DNA of 64,000 nt from NCBI GenBank assembly GCA_963556145.1, contig OY744461.1, positions 7,636,891-7,700,890 of the forward strand. The letters run 5' to 3'. The notes beneath the pieces were generated by a model. That model saw only the letters and a list, made by a program, of their open reading frames with translations. It did not search any database and was not told where the DNA came from. The number at the start of each line of letters is the position of its first letter. The stretch's first letter is position 1. This DNA is from Hygrocybe punicea. Lineage: Eukaryota; Basidiomycota; Agaricomycetes; Agaricales; Hygrophoraceae. This document shows positions 20,570 to 32,667 of the stretch, one piece after another. A program made the position numbers and the translations under genes.

Positions 20570-22295
20570 ATGGTTCTGGTGCACTTGGTTTACATTCATG
20601 GCTTTCAAGGTACATATTTCATGGCTCAGTCAACTTTAAAGCAGTCCTCCATTGAATAGCCAGGCAACGATTCATCTTTCCAAGTGAGTGAGCGAGCAGC
20701 ATGAAAGCACCATATTAACGTGATATGGGTAGTCCTTTCCGACCGATTTACACAAGCACCTTTCCGTTCGGCTACCCTCACGACTTCAGATCCAGACCAG
20801 TATATACCCTACCTACAAAAGCTCGAAACCCCTATCGTTTGCCACGCTTAACTTCTTAGAATGGTATGCATCGTTTTACTAGGTTTTACTTGGCATTCAT
20901 GTACGAGTTTTACGCGAAAGGCTCTCGATACAAGCTCCAGGAGCTGTCATTCTCCTCGGTCATTCCATGGGTGGCCTTCTGGCTGCTGAGGCAGCAACGG
21001 ACCCCTCCAATACCCGCCAGCCACTGGGGAGACCGCAACGCATTATCGGGGTAGTAGCCTTCGATACGCCCTACCTGGGTATACACCCCCACGTCGGTGA
21101 GCTATTTATAGTTGCGTACCATAATAATTAATGGGGCGAGTCTGTCGTAGTGATAAGCGGGATAGCGTCTTTGTTTCCCAAAGGTGACTTGATCGATGAT
21201 CCTAGCAAGGAGGCCAGCACGTCCGAAAGAAGTCAGACTGACAAAGAAATGAACGATGAGCGCCAGGTGAAAGTGGTTGACGATAAGGTTACGGATGATT
21301 GGGAAGAATTCAAGAAAAATTTGCACGGCAGGTCATCGGGTACATCATAGCAATCCGAACCTCATCTATGACCTCTGTGCCTAGTCCCCGATTATTCGTC
21401 CAAGTCTCCCTCTCCATCCGTCTCTCCCCCTTCTCCAGGTCGTTCTCCGCAACTCTCCCCTCTTTTCGATCACACCATCAACCTCATCTCGAGCCACGCC
21501 AACGACTCCTTCGCTCGCTGGCTGCGTAAACATGCCGACGAGCCATTTATCGCCGGGAAACGCTGGGTTATAGAGCGTTTCCAATTTGGTGCGTGTATGT
21601 TTGATCCCAGCGGTTTGAAAGAGAGGTACGAGAAATTGGTGGCATGGGACGGTATGTGGATCAACTATTGGACGGAAACTGTGCCCCAAATGGCGAAGAA
21701 TAAAGGACCGCAACAAGATGACGAGAGTAGTATGGAGGGTACGAAAGAGCAGGTGGAGGACATGACAAGACAGGTAGAGGATGCCAACGAGCAAGCGGAC
21801 AATACAAAAGAGCAGGCCGATGATACGACAAAGCACATAGCGGACGGTGGTGTGGCTTCATTTGACACAGATGTATCGTTGTCCTCTGTCGCCTCTTCAA
21901 CTTCGTTGGCTTCCGATGCTCCATCAGAGACAGTGAATCCCAGGCGCACAAAAACTGAAATCCAAGCCGCCCAGAAAGTCAAACGAGCCGCCGAGATGGA
22001 ACTTGAGCAAGCTGAAAAAGCTCGGGCAAAGGAACTCAAACAGGGAAAGAGGAGCAAGGCCGCCGAGAAGAAGGACAACGACAAGGTGAAGCACCCTAGG
22101 CACTTTGTCGTTCGGCCCAATGGACTTGGTAGTAACTTGGGCGGAGCGGAGCGGTGGGAAATCGTGCAAATTGCTGGTGTGAATGACGAGGTTGCGGCTC
22201 ATTGCGGTTTGTTCATTCCGGAACAAAACCTGGACTATGAGAGGCTGATAGAACGTGTTGGGAAGAGGGCGTTGGGATGGTGTGAGGCATTGTAA
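20570..22295 (+). CDS. Alpha/beta hydrolase (DUF676/lipase-like)
   Basis: Six exons (20570-20609, 20664-20683, 20733-20863, 20921-21096, 21151-21339, 21385-22295) yield 488 residues. The N-terminus VHLVYIHGFQGNDSSFQSFP is the oxyanion-hole strand of this fold. VILLGHSMGGLLAAE at about residues 72-86 is the nucleophile elbow, followed by GVVAFDTPYLGIHPHVV. The middle is low-complexity Ser/Pro-rich. A conserved block FDPSGLKERYEKLVAWDG is followed by a long charged coiled coil (about residues 320-430, rich in Glu, Gln and Lys), and the C-terminus holds NDEVAAHCGLF, which could supply the catalytic His. The likely role is an esterase or lipase on membranes; substrate unknown. It starts only 82 bp downstream of RPB9. 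Confidence 0.85.
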
Positions 22296-22522
22296 TAGAA
22301 CCAGTCCGGTGGAACAGTTGATACAGTGAGTATGGCTGGCTTCATGCCAAGAATCATGCTGCGTCTCATAACAGTAATGCAAGCATTTTCTAACATTCGC
22401 AAAGTGTAAGTAGGTGAGGCGGAGGGTCTCGGAAGGACAATATTTTTCATTGCTACTCGATTCAAGTGACAGGCTTACATATTCGCATAGACCTCGCACT
22501 GCATTGACTCCGGGATACATGT

Positions 22523-24666
22523 TCACTGCTGCGGAAGCTTGACGGATTTGTCTTTATGTTTAATATGCGACAATGCTTTCGTTGCTGCGATGCTCTCCAC
22601 GTGAGCGTCCTGGTAGTAAGTGATGATTTTTGTTGCTTTTTGTAGCTGGTCTTCCTGAGTAAGCACTTGTACGACAGCAAGGAGGAAGTTGTCCACGAAA
22701 GGTGCAGGAAGTGTTGTTTTAGATGCTATATGGGGCGATGCCGCACAATCCCAAGTTGGGTCCTGCTTGTGAGCTTCGTCATCAGGCGAGGGGGAACTTT
22801 CCCCCCTACAAATGGCTCGGTGCAGACACTGTACCAGAAGATCCTGGGTATAATTGCTGGGAGACACGACCGGAAACCGGTCAACGATGATTCTCAGGGT
22901 ATTGATGGCCAAGGGAAGTCTGCCAATGTGTGATTGACTTTCCACCGGCAAGTCTGTGAAGGCGAATATGAATGCGATGAAAACGCCGAAGTATCCTTCC
23001 TGTTTCAGCAACCCGAGCTCCTGCTCGAGTTGGGGTTCCAGCGTCGGATCTTCCAGTCCTGGAGTAGTGGAACCCTGCTCCTGCGCCAGCCATGTATCCC
23101 CCTCCCGCTCCTGCATCATTCGCTGAAGCTCCAACATGTGGCGCAGTGGTTTGAGGAACTTACACACGTCGAGCAACTGCAAAACCTTCAGCTGTTCAAG
23201 CAACCCCACATCCCGCCGGGAAGTATTCCAATATTCCAATATTTTGCATGACACCATGGCTATTGTGCAGTTCAGGTGGATTGCAACCGCCAGAGAATTG
23301 ACATCTTTCAATGCTGTTATTGCCGCCACGGTCTCTTGACTAACCAGCCATTTTGATGTCAGTGGAGCAGATTCCGACACCGCATTTCGACCTCGGGATG
23401 GGTCTGAGATGAGAATCTCAGCCACGGACCAAATTGCGTTCAAGCACGTTTGAGCACGCTGGTGTCTCGCAGTTTCCGCGAGAACTCCACCATGCCGACA
23501 GGTCGCCAGCAGGTTGGTGATTCGAGTTCCGAGTTTGACGCTTGGGCCTTGGAATCTCTCCCAGAGAGCGATCCCAAGGCTGTCATCCTTCGACTGGAGG
23601 AAATCTGGAATTCCTGCGATGAATGGCTCGAATTCATGATCCTCTGTAAAAGATTCCAGCATCCCACGTAGAGCCATCTCGTCTCGCTCCTGGCGAGCAT
23701 GCGATGGTTCTGTCGCAAGTTTCTCTCGAAAGCTGTATAAGCTCTCCCTGACCGTCTCATATCTTCCCTCGTCATTGCGAAATCGAATCAAGTGCAGGGT
23801 GAGCAAGATACGCCAGCATGCTACCGACATGGGAGTCCGGTATGGGCAGTTTTGGTAGAGCATCGGGAGAAAGGTAATCGTCAAGTAGAGGCCAGAGAAG
23901 ATAGCAACGACGGCCAGTGTTAGGTATGCAATGGTTGAATTTGTGGGTAGCAAAAACTCAAACAAGCCAACCATGAATAGAAGGAGAGAGATATGTAACA
24001 GAGTTGGGATGGCATTGACGAATGTTGTTACTCCGAACATGTCAACGCCTTCTTTCAGATAAAAGCGGATCCTAGCGCGTCTATGGGGAATAGAACGACT
24101 CTCGACCGATTGTTGGTAATGGCGTGCCCATTGCTGGACCAAAGTCGCTGCAAGAGCACATTGGAGACTGCAGGCCAGGCTGAGGAACCAGTACGCATTG
24201 ACACGTAATGCCGATTGGGTAGGTTTAAATGGTGTTTGCTCATTGGGGAGTGGCAGAGAGGAATTTGCGAGTTGCTGAGAGATCTGTTTCAAGAGGGCGA
24301 TAGACACGTCCAACGGATCCCGTTGCAGATTCTGGTAGCTTTGAAGAATGAACGCAGTCAGAACGCCTGAGAAAAGACCAGCCTAGTGGGTGTTATATTT
24401 GACTGCGAATGAGTAGTGATAGTGACTCACAAATATAAGGATGCCATCCATGTCGGCTTTCCAACGTTCAACTAAAGCTTTGTCGATGTGTGCCGTTTGT
24501 GAAACGTAGACAGACCATATCTTATCCTGAGGATCGCGTAAATTATCTGTATGAGGCAGACCAAAGTAAATAAAAGCCGGGAGAAGTGTAGTATTCAGCG
24601 CGTACCTTCAATTTCGGCAGGAGTAGTCACAGTTTGAGAGGTGTTGCGCTTCTCCAAGTCAGCCAT
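22523..24666 (-). CDS. DUF6535 multi-pass membrane protein
   Basis: Three exons on the minus strand (24666-24606, 24546-24431, 24382-22523) encode 678 residues. After IWSVYVSQTAHIDKALVERW the first membrane helix is ILIFAGLFSGVLTAFILQ. A second helix lies in LRVNAYWFLSLACSLQCALA, followed by VQQWARHYQQ, a conserved stretch of this family. Two more helices follow, near HISLLLFMVGLFEFLLP and LTLAVVAIFSGLYLTITFLP. The remaining 450 residues are soluble and helical without known motifs. DUF6535 is widespread and expanded in Agaricomycetes, but no function is established. It is divergent from eL27 with 289 bp between start codons. Confidence 0.85.
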
Positions 24667-24955
24667 GGCGAAGTAGGAATTGACAATGAAGCTGAAAGAT
24701 GACTGGAGAGTGTGGTAACGCTGGAGTTCTCAGCAAGGTCTTGGCATTCGCAGTGGGGTCGGCGAACCTCCAAGCCCTCAAACTTGAACTTGCCATATCT
24801 GTGCGCATTTCGACAGATTGCCGACCGCCAAGGATAAACGAATGAGGTAATTTGGGAAAACCTTAATTCATAACTATATACCTCGGCAAATTCCGAGTGG
24901 CTGACACGTTCTCAAAGCAGTTAGATATTCCAAAAACCTTAGCGTCGTCTTCAAG

Positions 24956-25671
24956 ATGGTCAAAGGTGCGTCTCCCTCGCCTCCAGACGATGATCCTCTC
25001 TTAACAACCACAACCTCTCGCATCGCAGTATTCAAGCCCGGAAAAGTGTGCCGCTATGCTTCCCATTTTGTCTCACTTCATCCCAGCTTTTTTCGATATA
25101 CAGGTTGCAATCGCTCTTCAAGGCCGGCAGGCCGGGAAGAAGGTTGTGGTGCTGAAGCAGCTGGATGAGGGGACGAAGGAGCGGCCATACCCCCACGCGG
25201 TCGTTGCAGGGATCGAGCGCTACCCACTCAAGGTAACGCGGCGCATGGGGCAGAAGAAGCTCGCGCGGCGGAGTAAGGTAAAACCGTTTATCAAGGTATG
25301 GATTATCTCTTGTTCTGGGTGGCAGATTCGCTCACGAGACGCGATATGTCCTTACTACTTTTCGATTTGTCAGGTGGTGAACTACTCGCATTTGTTCCCG
25401 ACACGCTACGCACTGGAACTGGAGGGCCTCAAGGGGTCTGTGGGCACGGACACGTTCAAGGAGCCATCACAGCGGGAGGACGCGAAGAAGGCCATCAAGA
25501 AGTTGTTGGAAGAACGCTACCAGGCAGGGAAAAACAAATGGTTCTTCACTCCCCTACGGGTGCGTTTTCTGTTTGCTTTTCCTGAATTTTCCTCCGTACC
25601 TATGCCCCATTGTCTACCTTCGATCGTTGCTGGTCATGCGTGCTAACATAAAATTCTCTTTCACAGTTCTG
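24956..25671 (+). CDS. RPL27: 60S ribosomal protein eL27
   Basis: Five exons (24956-24965, 25029-25045, 25104-25295, 25374-25559, 25666-25671) give 136 residues, exactly the usual length. The KOW-type start [20 protein letters not shown], the block [17 protein letters not shown], and the ending [11 protein letters not shown] are characteristic. The last exon contributes only Phe and the stop. A small first exon followed by an intron is typical of fungal ribosomal protein genes. Confidence 0.97.
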
Positions 25672-25911
25672 ACATGGTCGCTGGGGCTACAAAATATTAC
25701 TTACCTGTACTCCCCCGGGCAACATCGCCTCACACACACATTTTGCCCTATGTCATGCTGTTCATGCCTGCACATACACGCCTTGCAAATTCTATCTCAT
25801 AAGTTTCTTTCGTTTCTGTGCCTTGTCACCCTAACTATGAGTGAACTGAAGTTCCACATGAAGATCTCATCATGGCTGTAAAACAGTTGGCTACTGTATG
25901 ATTGAACTTCC

Positions 25912-26302
25912 TTGTCATCCCAATGTTACAATTCACCGGACAATGATGAAACATTCAGCAACAACTTTACTCAACTCTCCGATATATTTCAGTCGCACTT
26001 GCAACGGTACGATTGGCTGTTGCAAGTTCCTCACCAGCCTGGCTATCAGCACTCACACCTCAGCCCTACCATCGGTGCCGCGGCGGACGTCACGTCCAGG
26101 CCCACAGTCATCTCGTGGGGACAATTTGAGGTATTTTTTCGGCGCTTCGTTGGAGTGATTTCATCCGTAGGCTTCCACCGCTATACGCTTGCAGCGAAAA
26201 TCCCGGACCGTAGCACTGAGCGAAGAACGCTTCGCGTACGCTATGGCTTCACGAGATCCCAAACACTCTGAGAATACGACAACCCATCGAAGCAGAGATT
26301 AA
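25912..26302 (+). CDS. Hypothetical protein, possible two-exon gene
   Basis: A frame from 25912 can be spliced (25912-26130, intron GTATTT to CCGTAG, 26171-26302) into a 116-residue protein. The second exon gives ASTAIRLQRKSRTVALSEER, a basic, helical segment. No family is recognised. Without splicing the first frame is open to 26271. Another frame at 26319-26603 could be unrelated. Confidence is low because the region between eL27 and the F-box gene otherwise looks non-coding. Confidence 0.3.
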
Positions 26303-26683
26303 GAGGCAATTCGTCCCTGTGATCCGCGTGGTGTACGAATATGCTCTTGTTCTTGTTTGCAAATGGTTACCGTGCTCCGTTGCCCGTGCCTCGGTGAACG
26401 TAGGAGGCAGGCTGATCAAAGGGAATCCGGAAGACGCTGCTGTTACAGTAGTCCCCGCCCAATCAGCAGGAGTAGAGCTATTCCTTCGTTCAACTTTCCG
26501 AGTGCTTAGATGTTACGCTACCAGAACGTGCGCTGGATCGGCTGGACCCCGAAGTTTTGGTTCAAATGATCATGGTCACGATCATGGGCTAGGTTTCGCC
26601 TGAGCCTGACCCACACCTTGCGAATTAAAATATAATTGCTTTTCCATTGAACCTCTCGCTGCAGTTGCAGGCATATCCTGCCG

Positions 26684-28208
26684 TCAAGTGTCTCTGTCTG
26701 CATTGAAATTTGTTAAAATATACTTGCCCCAAAATTTTTGGAGTGAAGGCATAGAATCAGCCAGCAACAGCATGTCGTTGTAATCCACTTTTTTCATCAC
26801 CATTTCGTCGTATCCCAACCGCAACCACAATCCTATGTTTGACAGGCGCCAATCACTATACAGACGGCTTCTCATCTCTGACTCAAATGCTTCCTGAAAA
26901 AAGGCGGCGTACCGCTATCACATTTTCGAAATGCATTGTTAGCGGGATAGCCGACTCACTTCTATTTCATCTGCAATCCAGTCTTCTTCTCCCCAGTTGA
27001 AAGCATTCACGTTGAGTTCATCCAGATTGGGAAGTCGTACCGACAACAGGTCTAAAAGTCGTGGACCGAAGAATCGGACATTGAGCCCAAGAGATGCCAG
27101 CCCAGAGTTCGCGGGACGATGTGCGAATACGCTAATGATGGTATCAACCTCCGTATATGAACAGAAACGATGCATGATATTCAGCTTTGTGAGCGTGTTG
27201 GCAGAGCGATTGATGTAAGCCATCAACATATCAAAATCTGCCAAAGGACTGAGGGAAACTTCCAGGGTCTTCAGATTGCGCAAGAGAGCCGTGTGAGAGA
27301 CATTTGCGCACATCCAACGGCCTAAATTGCCCTCTCCCACTTCGCTGCCAGGATCGAGCCTCAAGTAGACGTGGCGGAGAGTGGATGCGTGAGTATGAAG
27401 CAGATGCGTGAGTCCGGCAGGGTCTGACATGATCTCGTTAAATGGCATACTGATGCGGAGCCATTCAAGGACAGGAAGTGGTCCCAGATGGCCGCAGAAG
27501 GGAGAAAGATCCCAGGAACCCCAGGAACAGATAGACAGGGTTCGGATCGTACCACCAAGTGCGTTGACGAATGAAGCTGCATCATTGGTGGTGTCGGCTG
27601 TGACGACAGACCCAGGAATTAGCCAATGCATCTCTCGGAGAGCGGGTAAAGGAGATGAGGGGATGAGTATTTTTGATGTGTCGATGCCTCCCTCGAGGGA
27701 CAATATTTCCAACGTAGGACCAAATCCTGACCATGCAGCGTGGAAGAATGATGATAGGTAGTTTTCGACATCCGTGTCCCAATGGCCGATAGTAAAATCC
27801 ACCACGTTGGGTAGGTTGGCGACCACGTCGGTAACAAAATGCATGAGTTCTTCATTCCATCTGAAGTCTCGAAACTTTTGCTCAAAGCGACGGAGGGTGG
27901 GAGTTAAAACTAGTCTGACATGCAATTTACGGACCCGCCTTGCAACGGTAGGATCTCTGTTGAGCACTGGGTGTTAGCACAAGGTCTGCAAGGTTTCACG
28001 CCCTGGGCGCGTTTGGTTCTTACCTCAACCGGTCGAGTCTTCGCATTACTTTCCCGTTGCCCAAATCGTAGAAGCTCACTTGCCGGTACCGTGCATTCAT
28101 CGCCATTTCAAAAAATGCAGAATTGACAGTGAGCATATTTTTCAATTTGTTTTCGGGAACGAAGTGGGCAATGCGTAGCAAGATGTCTAGTGGAATATTG
28201 AGTGACAT
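26684..28208 (-). CDS. F-box protein with divergent leucine-rich tail
   Basis: Three exons (28208-28024, 27956-26960, 26893-26684) give 463 residues. The N-terminus MSLNIPLDILLRIAHFVPEN followed by LKNMLTVNSAFFEMA is an F-box, the Skp1-binding part of SCF ubiquitin ligases. The body has irregular leucine-rich segments (LPVLEWLRISMPF, LRNLKTLEVSL, LPNLDELNVNAF) as in basidiomycete F-box/LRR-like families. The end, EAFESEMRSRLYSDW and MPSLQKFWG, matches the usual C-terminus of this group. Targets are unknown. An in-frame ATG seven codons upstream (28229) is possible. Confidence 0.75.
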
Positions 28209-28573
28209 GGTGTGGGTTTCCTGCGGCAATCATGGTAAGTAGTCAGTTAGATGAGCTTCGGTCAACATGCATACATCGCTCGGATATACGTTAAAGTTCC
28301 GTTGCAATTACGGACGCGTACGGACGTCTTGGCTGGAATTGCAGGGCCTGGTGGAGCAGAAAGGGTGAGAGGACTGCTGAACCATCTCAAACTTATAAAG
28401 CAACGCTCACAGAAGCGCATTGACAGTCTGCTGCCAGTGCCACATTGTGTAAACAACGATGCCCATAATTGGTGCAAACCTTGTGCAAACCGGTTATGGC
28501 ACCGCAAAGGGAGCAGTATACAGGATTCATGGTATAAAATACAAGGAAACCAAGCTCTAGCAATCTGAAACAA

Positions 28574-30449
28574 TCAACGCTGAACACTCCCTCGAAGAGT
28601 ACCCACCGCCCTGAAAAGACTGGACTGATCATCCTCCCCCTGTCCAGGCCCACCAGTGCCCTGAATAATACTGAGATCTTTCAAATCCCGCTGCAGGATC
28701 TTCGTTAAATGAGCCAGTCCTGCCTGTTGCTCAGATAATATCTAAATCAAATATCCCAGTCAACAACAAATGGCGAACAAACAACACCGAGTTAAATAAA
28801 CTGACTTGCGCAATATGTCCCAACCCCTCCTCGTCAACCACCGCCCATTCCACACTCCCCTCCACAGCACCCGTGCCCGTGTTCGAACCTGCACCTTTTC
28901 TCCCTCGCTCCCTTGCAGCATGCACCGCTCCAACAAGTGCCCACAGCTCATTCAACTTCCCGCGCATGCGCGCGCCGCCGCCGGGCTTCCGCATCTCCTC
29001 ATCGATCTCCTCGAGTTCTGCTCGCAGTGCCTCCTCCTCAGGACGAATCGCAGACGAACGCAGCGCGGGGATGAGCAAATGTAGATGTTGAACGAGTTTC
29101 AGCACTTGATGGGCGAGCTGGGTCTGTTGAGCGGCCGCACACTGCGTGCGGGGCGTGTTTGATACATCGTGCCGTTGCGTGAGTGTGGATATGCGCGTTT
29201 TCAGCTCCTGCAAAGTGCAAGCGGCCCAGAAGGTCGGGATGTTATCAGGGGTGGAACTGGGGTGGGGAACGAACCTTGAGTTTTTCTTGGTGTGCGGCCG
29301 CTTGTTGTGTTTGCGCTGCTATCCGCTGCTGCAGGTCGTCAAAGCCAGTGGCAAGAACGGGGACGAGGCTTCTCGGGCGTCAGGGTCACTATCAATATTG
29401 GTAAACGACGTACCACGTAGGATCTGGATTTTCACGGACGGCCTTTTGCCACAGGGCGTCGTTGGTAGCGTTTGGTGGGCGAACGTACAGGCTGACTTGA
29501 TTCGCATCTACGAGGTTGTAAAAGTAGTGCTGTGCAAGATTCCAACGAGAACAGCAAATTCACATTCAGTATACGAGATGATGTTCTGTCCGTAAGACGG
29601 GCAACGCACCTGGAAGCGGCACTGCGGTGAACTGGCAGTCCATGCCTGCGCTATACTCTCTATCTTCATGGTCAACGCAGCGAATTGCTTATGCGCGTCC
29701 TGCTGCTGTACAGGCAGAATAGTGCTCCGGGACGAAAGGAGGCTGCCTTGATTGGGTATTAAGCTTGAGGTGCTCAGGGTTGCTGTACCTCCGCCGAAGA
29801 GGGGGCCATTAGATTGGTTGAGAGTAGGGCCGAAGAGTGGTCGCTGCAGCTGCTGTTGTGAAGGCTGAGCAAACAAGTGACAGGTATATGGAGACCGCAC
29901 ATTCTGTTGCTGTTGTTGTTGTCCGCCCCCTGTGCTCTGATTCCCGAATAGCGAGAGGGCAGTGGTGTTTGGCTGTGATGTAGGATGTACAAAGAGACCA
30001 GGGGCAGATTGTTGCTGATTTCCAAAGAGGCTGGGAGCAGCTGGTTGTTGTGGTGCCGGATTTCCAAAGATACTGGGGGCAGCTGGTTGTTGTAGTGCCG
30101 GGTTTCCAAAAGGACTGGGGGCAGATAGGTGTTGTGGTGCCGGATTTCCAAAGAGACTGGGAGCGGGCTGATGCTGTGCAGTATTTCCAAATATACTGGG
30201 AGGGGATTGTTGTTGTGCAGTATTTCCAAAGATACTGGCGGGCTGTTGTGCAGGATTTCCAAAGAGACTGGGAGCGGGCTGTTGTGGACCTTGTGGTGCA
30301 GGATTTCCAAAGAGACTGGGGGCAGATTGTTGTGGTGCGGGATTTCCGAAGAGACTGGGCTGTGGTGGGGGATTACCAAAGAGACTGGGAGGAGGTTGCT
30401 GCTGCTGGGCACCGAAGCTTCCAGTCGCGTTTCCAAAAATACTGGACAT
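28574..30449 (-). CDS. NUP57: Nucleoporin Nup54/Nup57
   Basis: Five exons (30449-29610, 29529-29414, 29368-29275, 29207-28806, 28741-28574) encode 539 residues. The first 200 residues are FG repeats, mostly SLFGNP or SIFGN units separated by Gln/Pro/Ala-rich linkers. The conserved core HYFYNLVDANQVSLYVRPP and CLVPVLATGFDDLQQRI is followed by coiled coils, as in the Nup54 component of the central-channel Nsp1-Nup57-Nup49 (Nup62) complex. An upstream in-frame ATG (30533) exists, but MSSIFGNATGSFGA fits the family start better. The FG array is built from near-identical 40-50 bp units, so its length probably varies between strains. Confidence 0.9.
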
Positions 30450-30554
30450 CCAATGGACGGGGGGGATATGTATTTTTTGTCGTGCTTGCCAGTGGTGGTT
30501 CGTTACAAAGCCGTTACATGTGACATGTGACAAGTTCAGTTCATCGATTCTTCA

Positions 30555-30824
30555 ATGTCTACTTCAACGATACCACAGAATATCCTGAATCATCCCGGCT
30601 TCATCTCCGTGCTGAAGGCAGACCGCACAGGAGGTTATGAAGAAATGAAGGAGGAAGTGTATACGTTGCTGCTAGCACTGTGTGGCACGGAGGACAAGCT
30701 TAAGGTCAACCCATCGGGGTCAATGTACTATGTCTCTGTTGAGGTACACCGACCCCTTCATCGTTCCGGGTCGCCCTTGAGGAATCGGTGTGTACTTTTT
30801 GATGGCAGAAAGAGTAGAAGGTGA
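30555..30824 (+). CDS. Hypothetical small protein
   Basis: An 89-codon open frame, divergent from the nucleoporin gene with 105 bp between starts. It begins MSTSTIPQNILNHPGFISVL and has a helical acidic middle (GGYEEMKEEVYTLLLALCG). A possible donor GTACAC after SMYYVSVE could extend it through an intron, but I found no convincing following exon. No domain is recognised. Confidence 0.35.
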   Translation: MSTSTIPQNILNHPGFISVLKADRTGGYEEMKEEVYTLLLALCGTEDKLKVNPSGSMYYVSVEVHRPLHRSGSPLRNRCVLFDGRKSRR

Positions 30825-31070
30825 TCACCGTGGTAACAGAAGTAGAAATTCTGCACTCTTTCTGCAGCAACCATGCAGTCTTCTGGCCACTATCATTTAA
30901 TATTCAACTATTGTACACTCCCATACATATTCCAATGAGAAATGGCGGAGAGTCAGAGTGTTACTGTTAGAATTCCGATGAGTCTCTCGGGGCGATTCTC
31001 TCGGGGCGATCTATCAAGAATAGCAATTGTCAACTCCGCCTCGCTATAACAGGCTCTCCACGTTTTCCTG
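30825..31070. other. Intergenic, no gene seen
   Basis: AT-rich spacer with a short direct repeat (TCTCGGGGCGAT twice near 30990-31010). It probably contains the ribokinase promoter. Confidence 0.4.
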
Positions 31071-32667
31071 ATGGCCAAATCTTTTGTCATGACCGTGACT
31101 GCCAGTGCGCGATGTCTTGTACACGGTTCCATCTGTAAGTACTCCGTAACTCTGTTAAATCAACCCTTCCCAATCTAATCAAATCGAAGGCATCGACGAA
31201 ATCTACCAAGGTGCGTTTTTGGGCTCTCAGCTGCCGTCAATCTTGTTCTTCTTTCCGATTCCCTCCAAGTCAAAGAAATCGTCCGCCCCGGCCAGACAAT
31301 CTCCTCAACCCATTTTGAACGTCGCCCAGGGGGCAAGGGCGCAAATCAGGCAGTCGCAATTGCAAAGGCCTTCCCAACATCAGGCAAGGTCGATCTCGAC
31401 TGCTGTGTAGGTGAGGACGGCCGATGGATCATCCATCAGCTGGAAGAGATTGGAGTCTACGCTGGAGGCGTCGTCGTTGTAAAGGTAATTCCAAATCGTT
31501 GGCATCCAACCCCGTCTTCAATGCAGGGGACATTGGCGAACCAACAACATGTCCTATATCCGTTGAATACTGATCAATTTCGAATCAGGAACCTACAGGT
31601 CGAGCCATCATTCAGGTAGCCGACGGAGGTGAGAATAGTATAGGTATTTGTCACCTCCCCTCTCCACTTTTGCACAATCTTTCATCCTCCATCCCTAGTC
31701 CTCTTCAAAGGAGCCAACTACGCCCCACGTCCGACCTCTCCCGCCGAAATATTTTCCCTTGGCATCACCCACCTCCTCCTGCAGAACGAGATCCCCCTCT
31801 CTAGCACACTCGCATTCCTCGACGCTGCGCCCCCAAACGTCAGCACCATCTTCAACCCCTCTCCCATCCCATCCCCTGACGAAGTAATCGCCTTTCCCTG
31901 GACCAAGCTCTCCTGGCTCGTCATCAACGAAACCGAGGCCGACGCCCTCCTCGCCATCTTCGACTCACCTCCCACCAGCGGTACCCCATTACCCCACCCC
32001 TCTACCGCCATCTCCACTTCACCCCCCTCCACGTCTACGTCTACGACCACGACAACCACCGCAACAACGACCACGAAACCCAAATTCACCACCCCCTTCG
32101 CTGTATGGCCTCGCGCCCCCCCAGCCGCACTCGTCAAAGCCTCCCGTGGCGCCGAAGCAAGCACGCCACCGGAGCCTGGCAACCCCTCACTCGCCATGCC
32201 TGCGCTCTGGCCGGACCCTGCGACACCCACTCTCCGTGCAGCCTATGCTACCGCCCTACGCCTCTCGCGCCACCCCTCGTTCTCGCCTACGACAAACGTA
32301 GTATGCACGCTCGGCCCCGCAGGGGTCATCGCAGTAATCCCATCGCTGATGGGACCGATCTATATGCCCGCGCCGTCCGCCGAGGCGTGCGATACGACCG
32401 GTGCGGGGGATTGTTTTACTGGATATTTCGTTGCGGGGCTAATGGAGCGCTATGAACGTGGAGCCCCCATGGGGGAGGCAGAGATGACAGAGATGCTGCG
32501 GCGGTGTGTGCAGGTGCGCTTTTCCTCTATTTTCGCCGCATTCGTTCACGCTGACGTGTGGATTGTTTGTTATCATCGGCATGTAGGCGGCGAGCATGTG
32601 TGTGGAGAAGCGCGGCGCGATGGAGAGCTTCCCTTCTGCATCGGAAGTGGATGCACGCCTTGCGTGA
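31071..32667 (+). CDS. RBK1: Ribokinase (pfkB carbohydrate kinase)
   Basis: Six exons (31071-31134, 31190-31210, 31270-31484, 31589-31643, 31699-32513, 32587-32667) give 416 residues. The substrate-binding glycine motif RRPGGKGANQAVAIAKAFP and the later DTTGAGDCFTGYFVAGL (about residue 350, catalytic Asp in GAGD) are the two pfkB signatures. VLFKGANYAPRP and WLVINETEADAL are also typical. It phosphorylates D-ribose to ribose 5-phosphate in the cytosol. Compared with the usual 300-340 residues it is longer because of a Ser/Thr-rich insertion (31975-32085, long Thr runs) between the NETEAD motif and the ATP site. An internal ATG at 31089 is an alternative start. Confidence 0.9.

Noticed and set aside
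21381..22120. Minus-strand frames opposite the hydrolase gene
   Set aside because: They are antisense to a well-supported coding exon with a coiled coil and show only composition-driven Ser/Leu/Cys-rich sequence.
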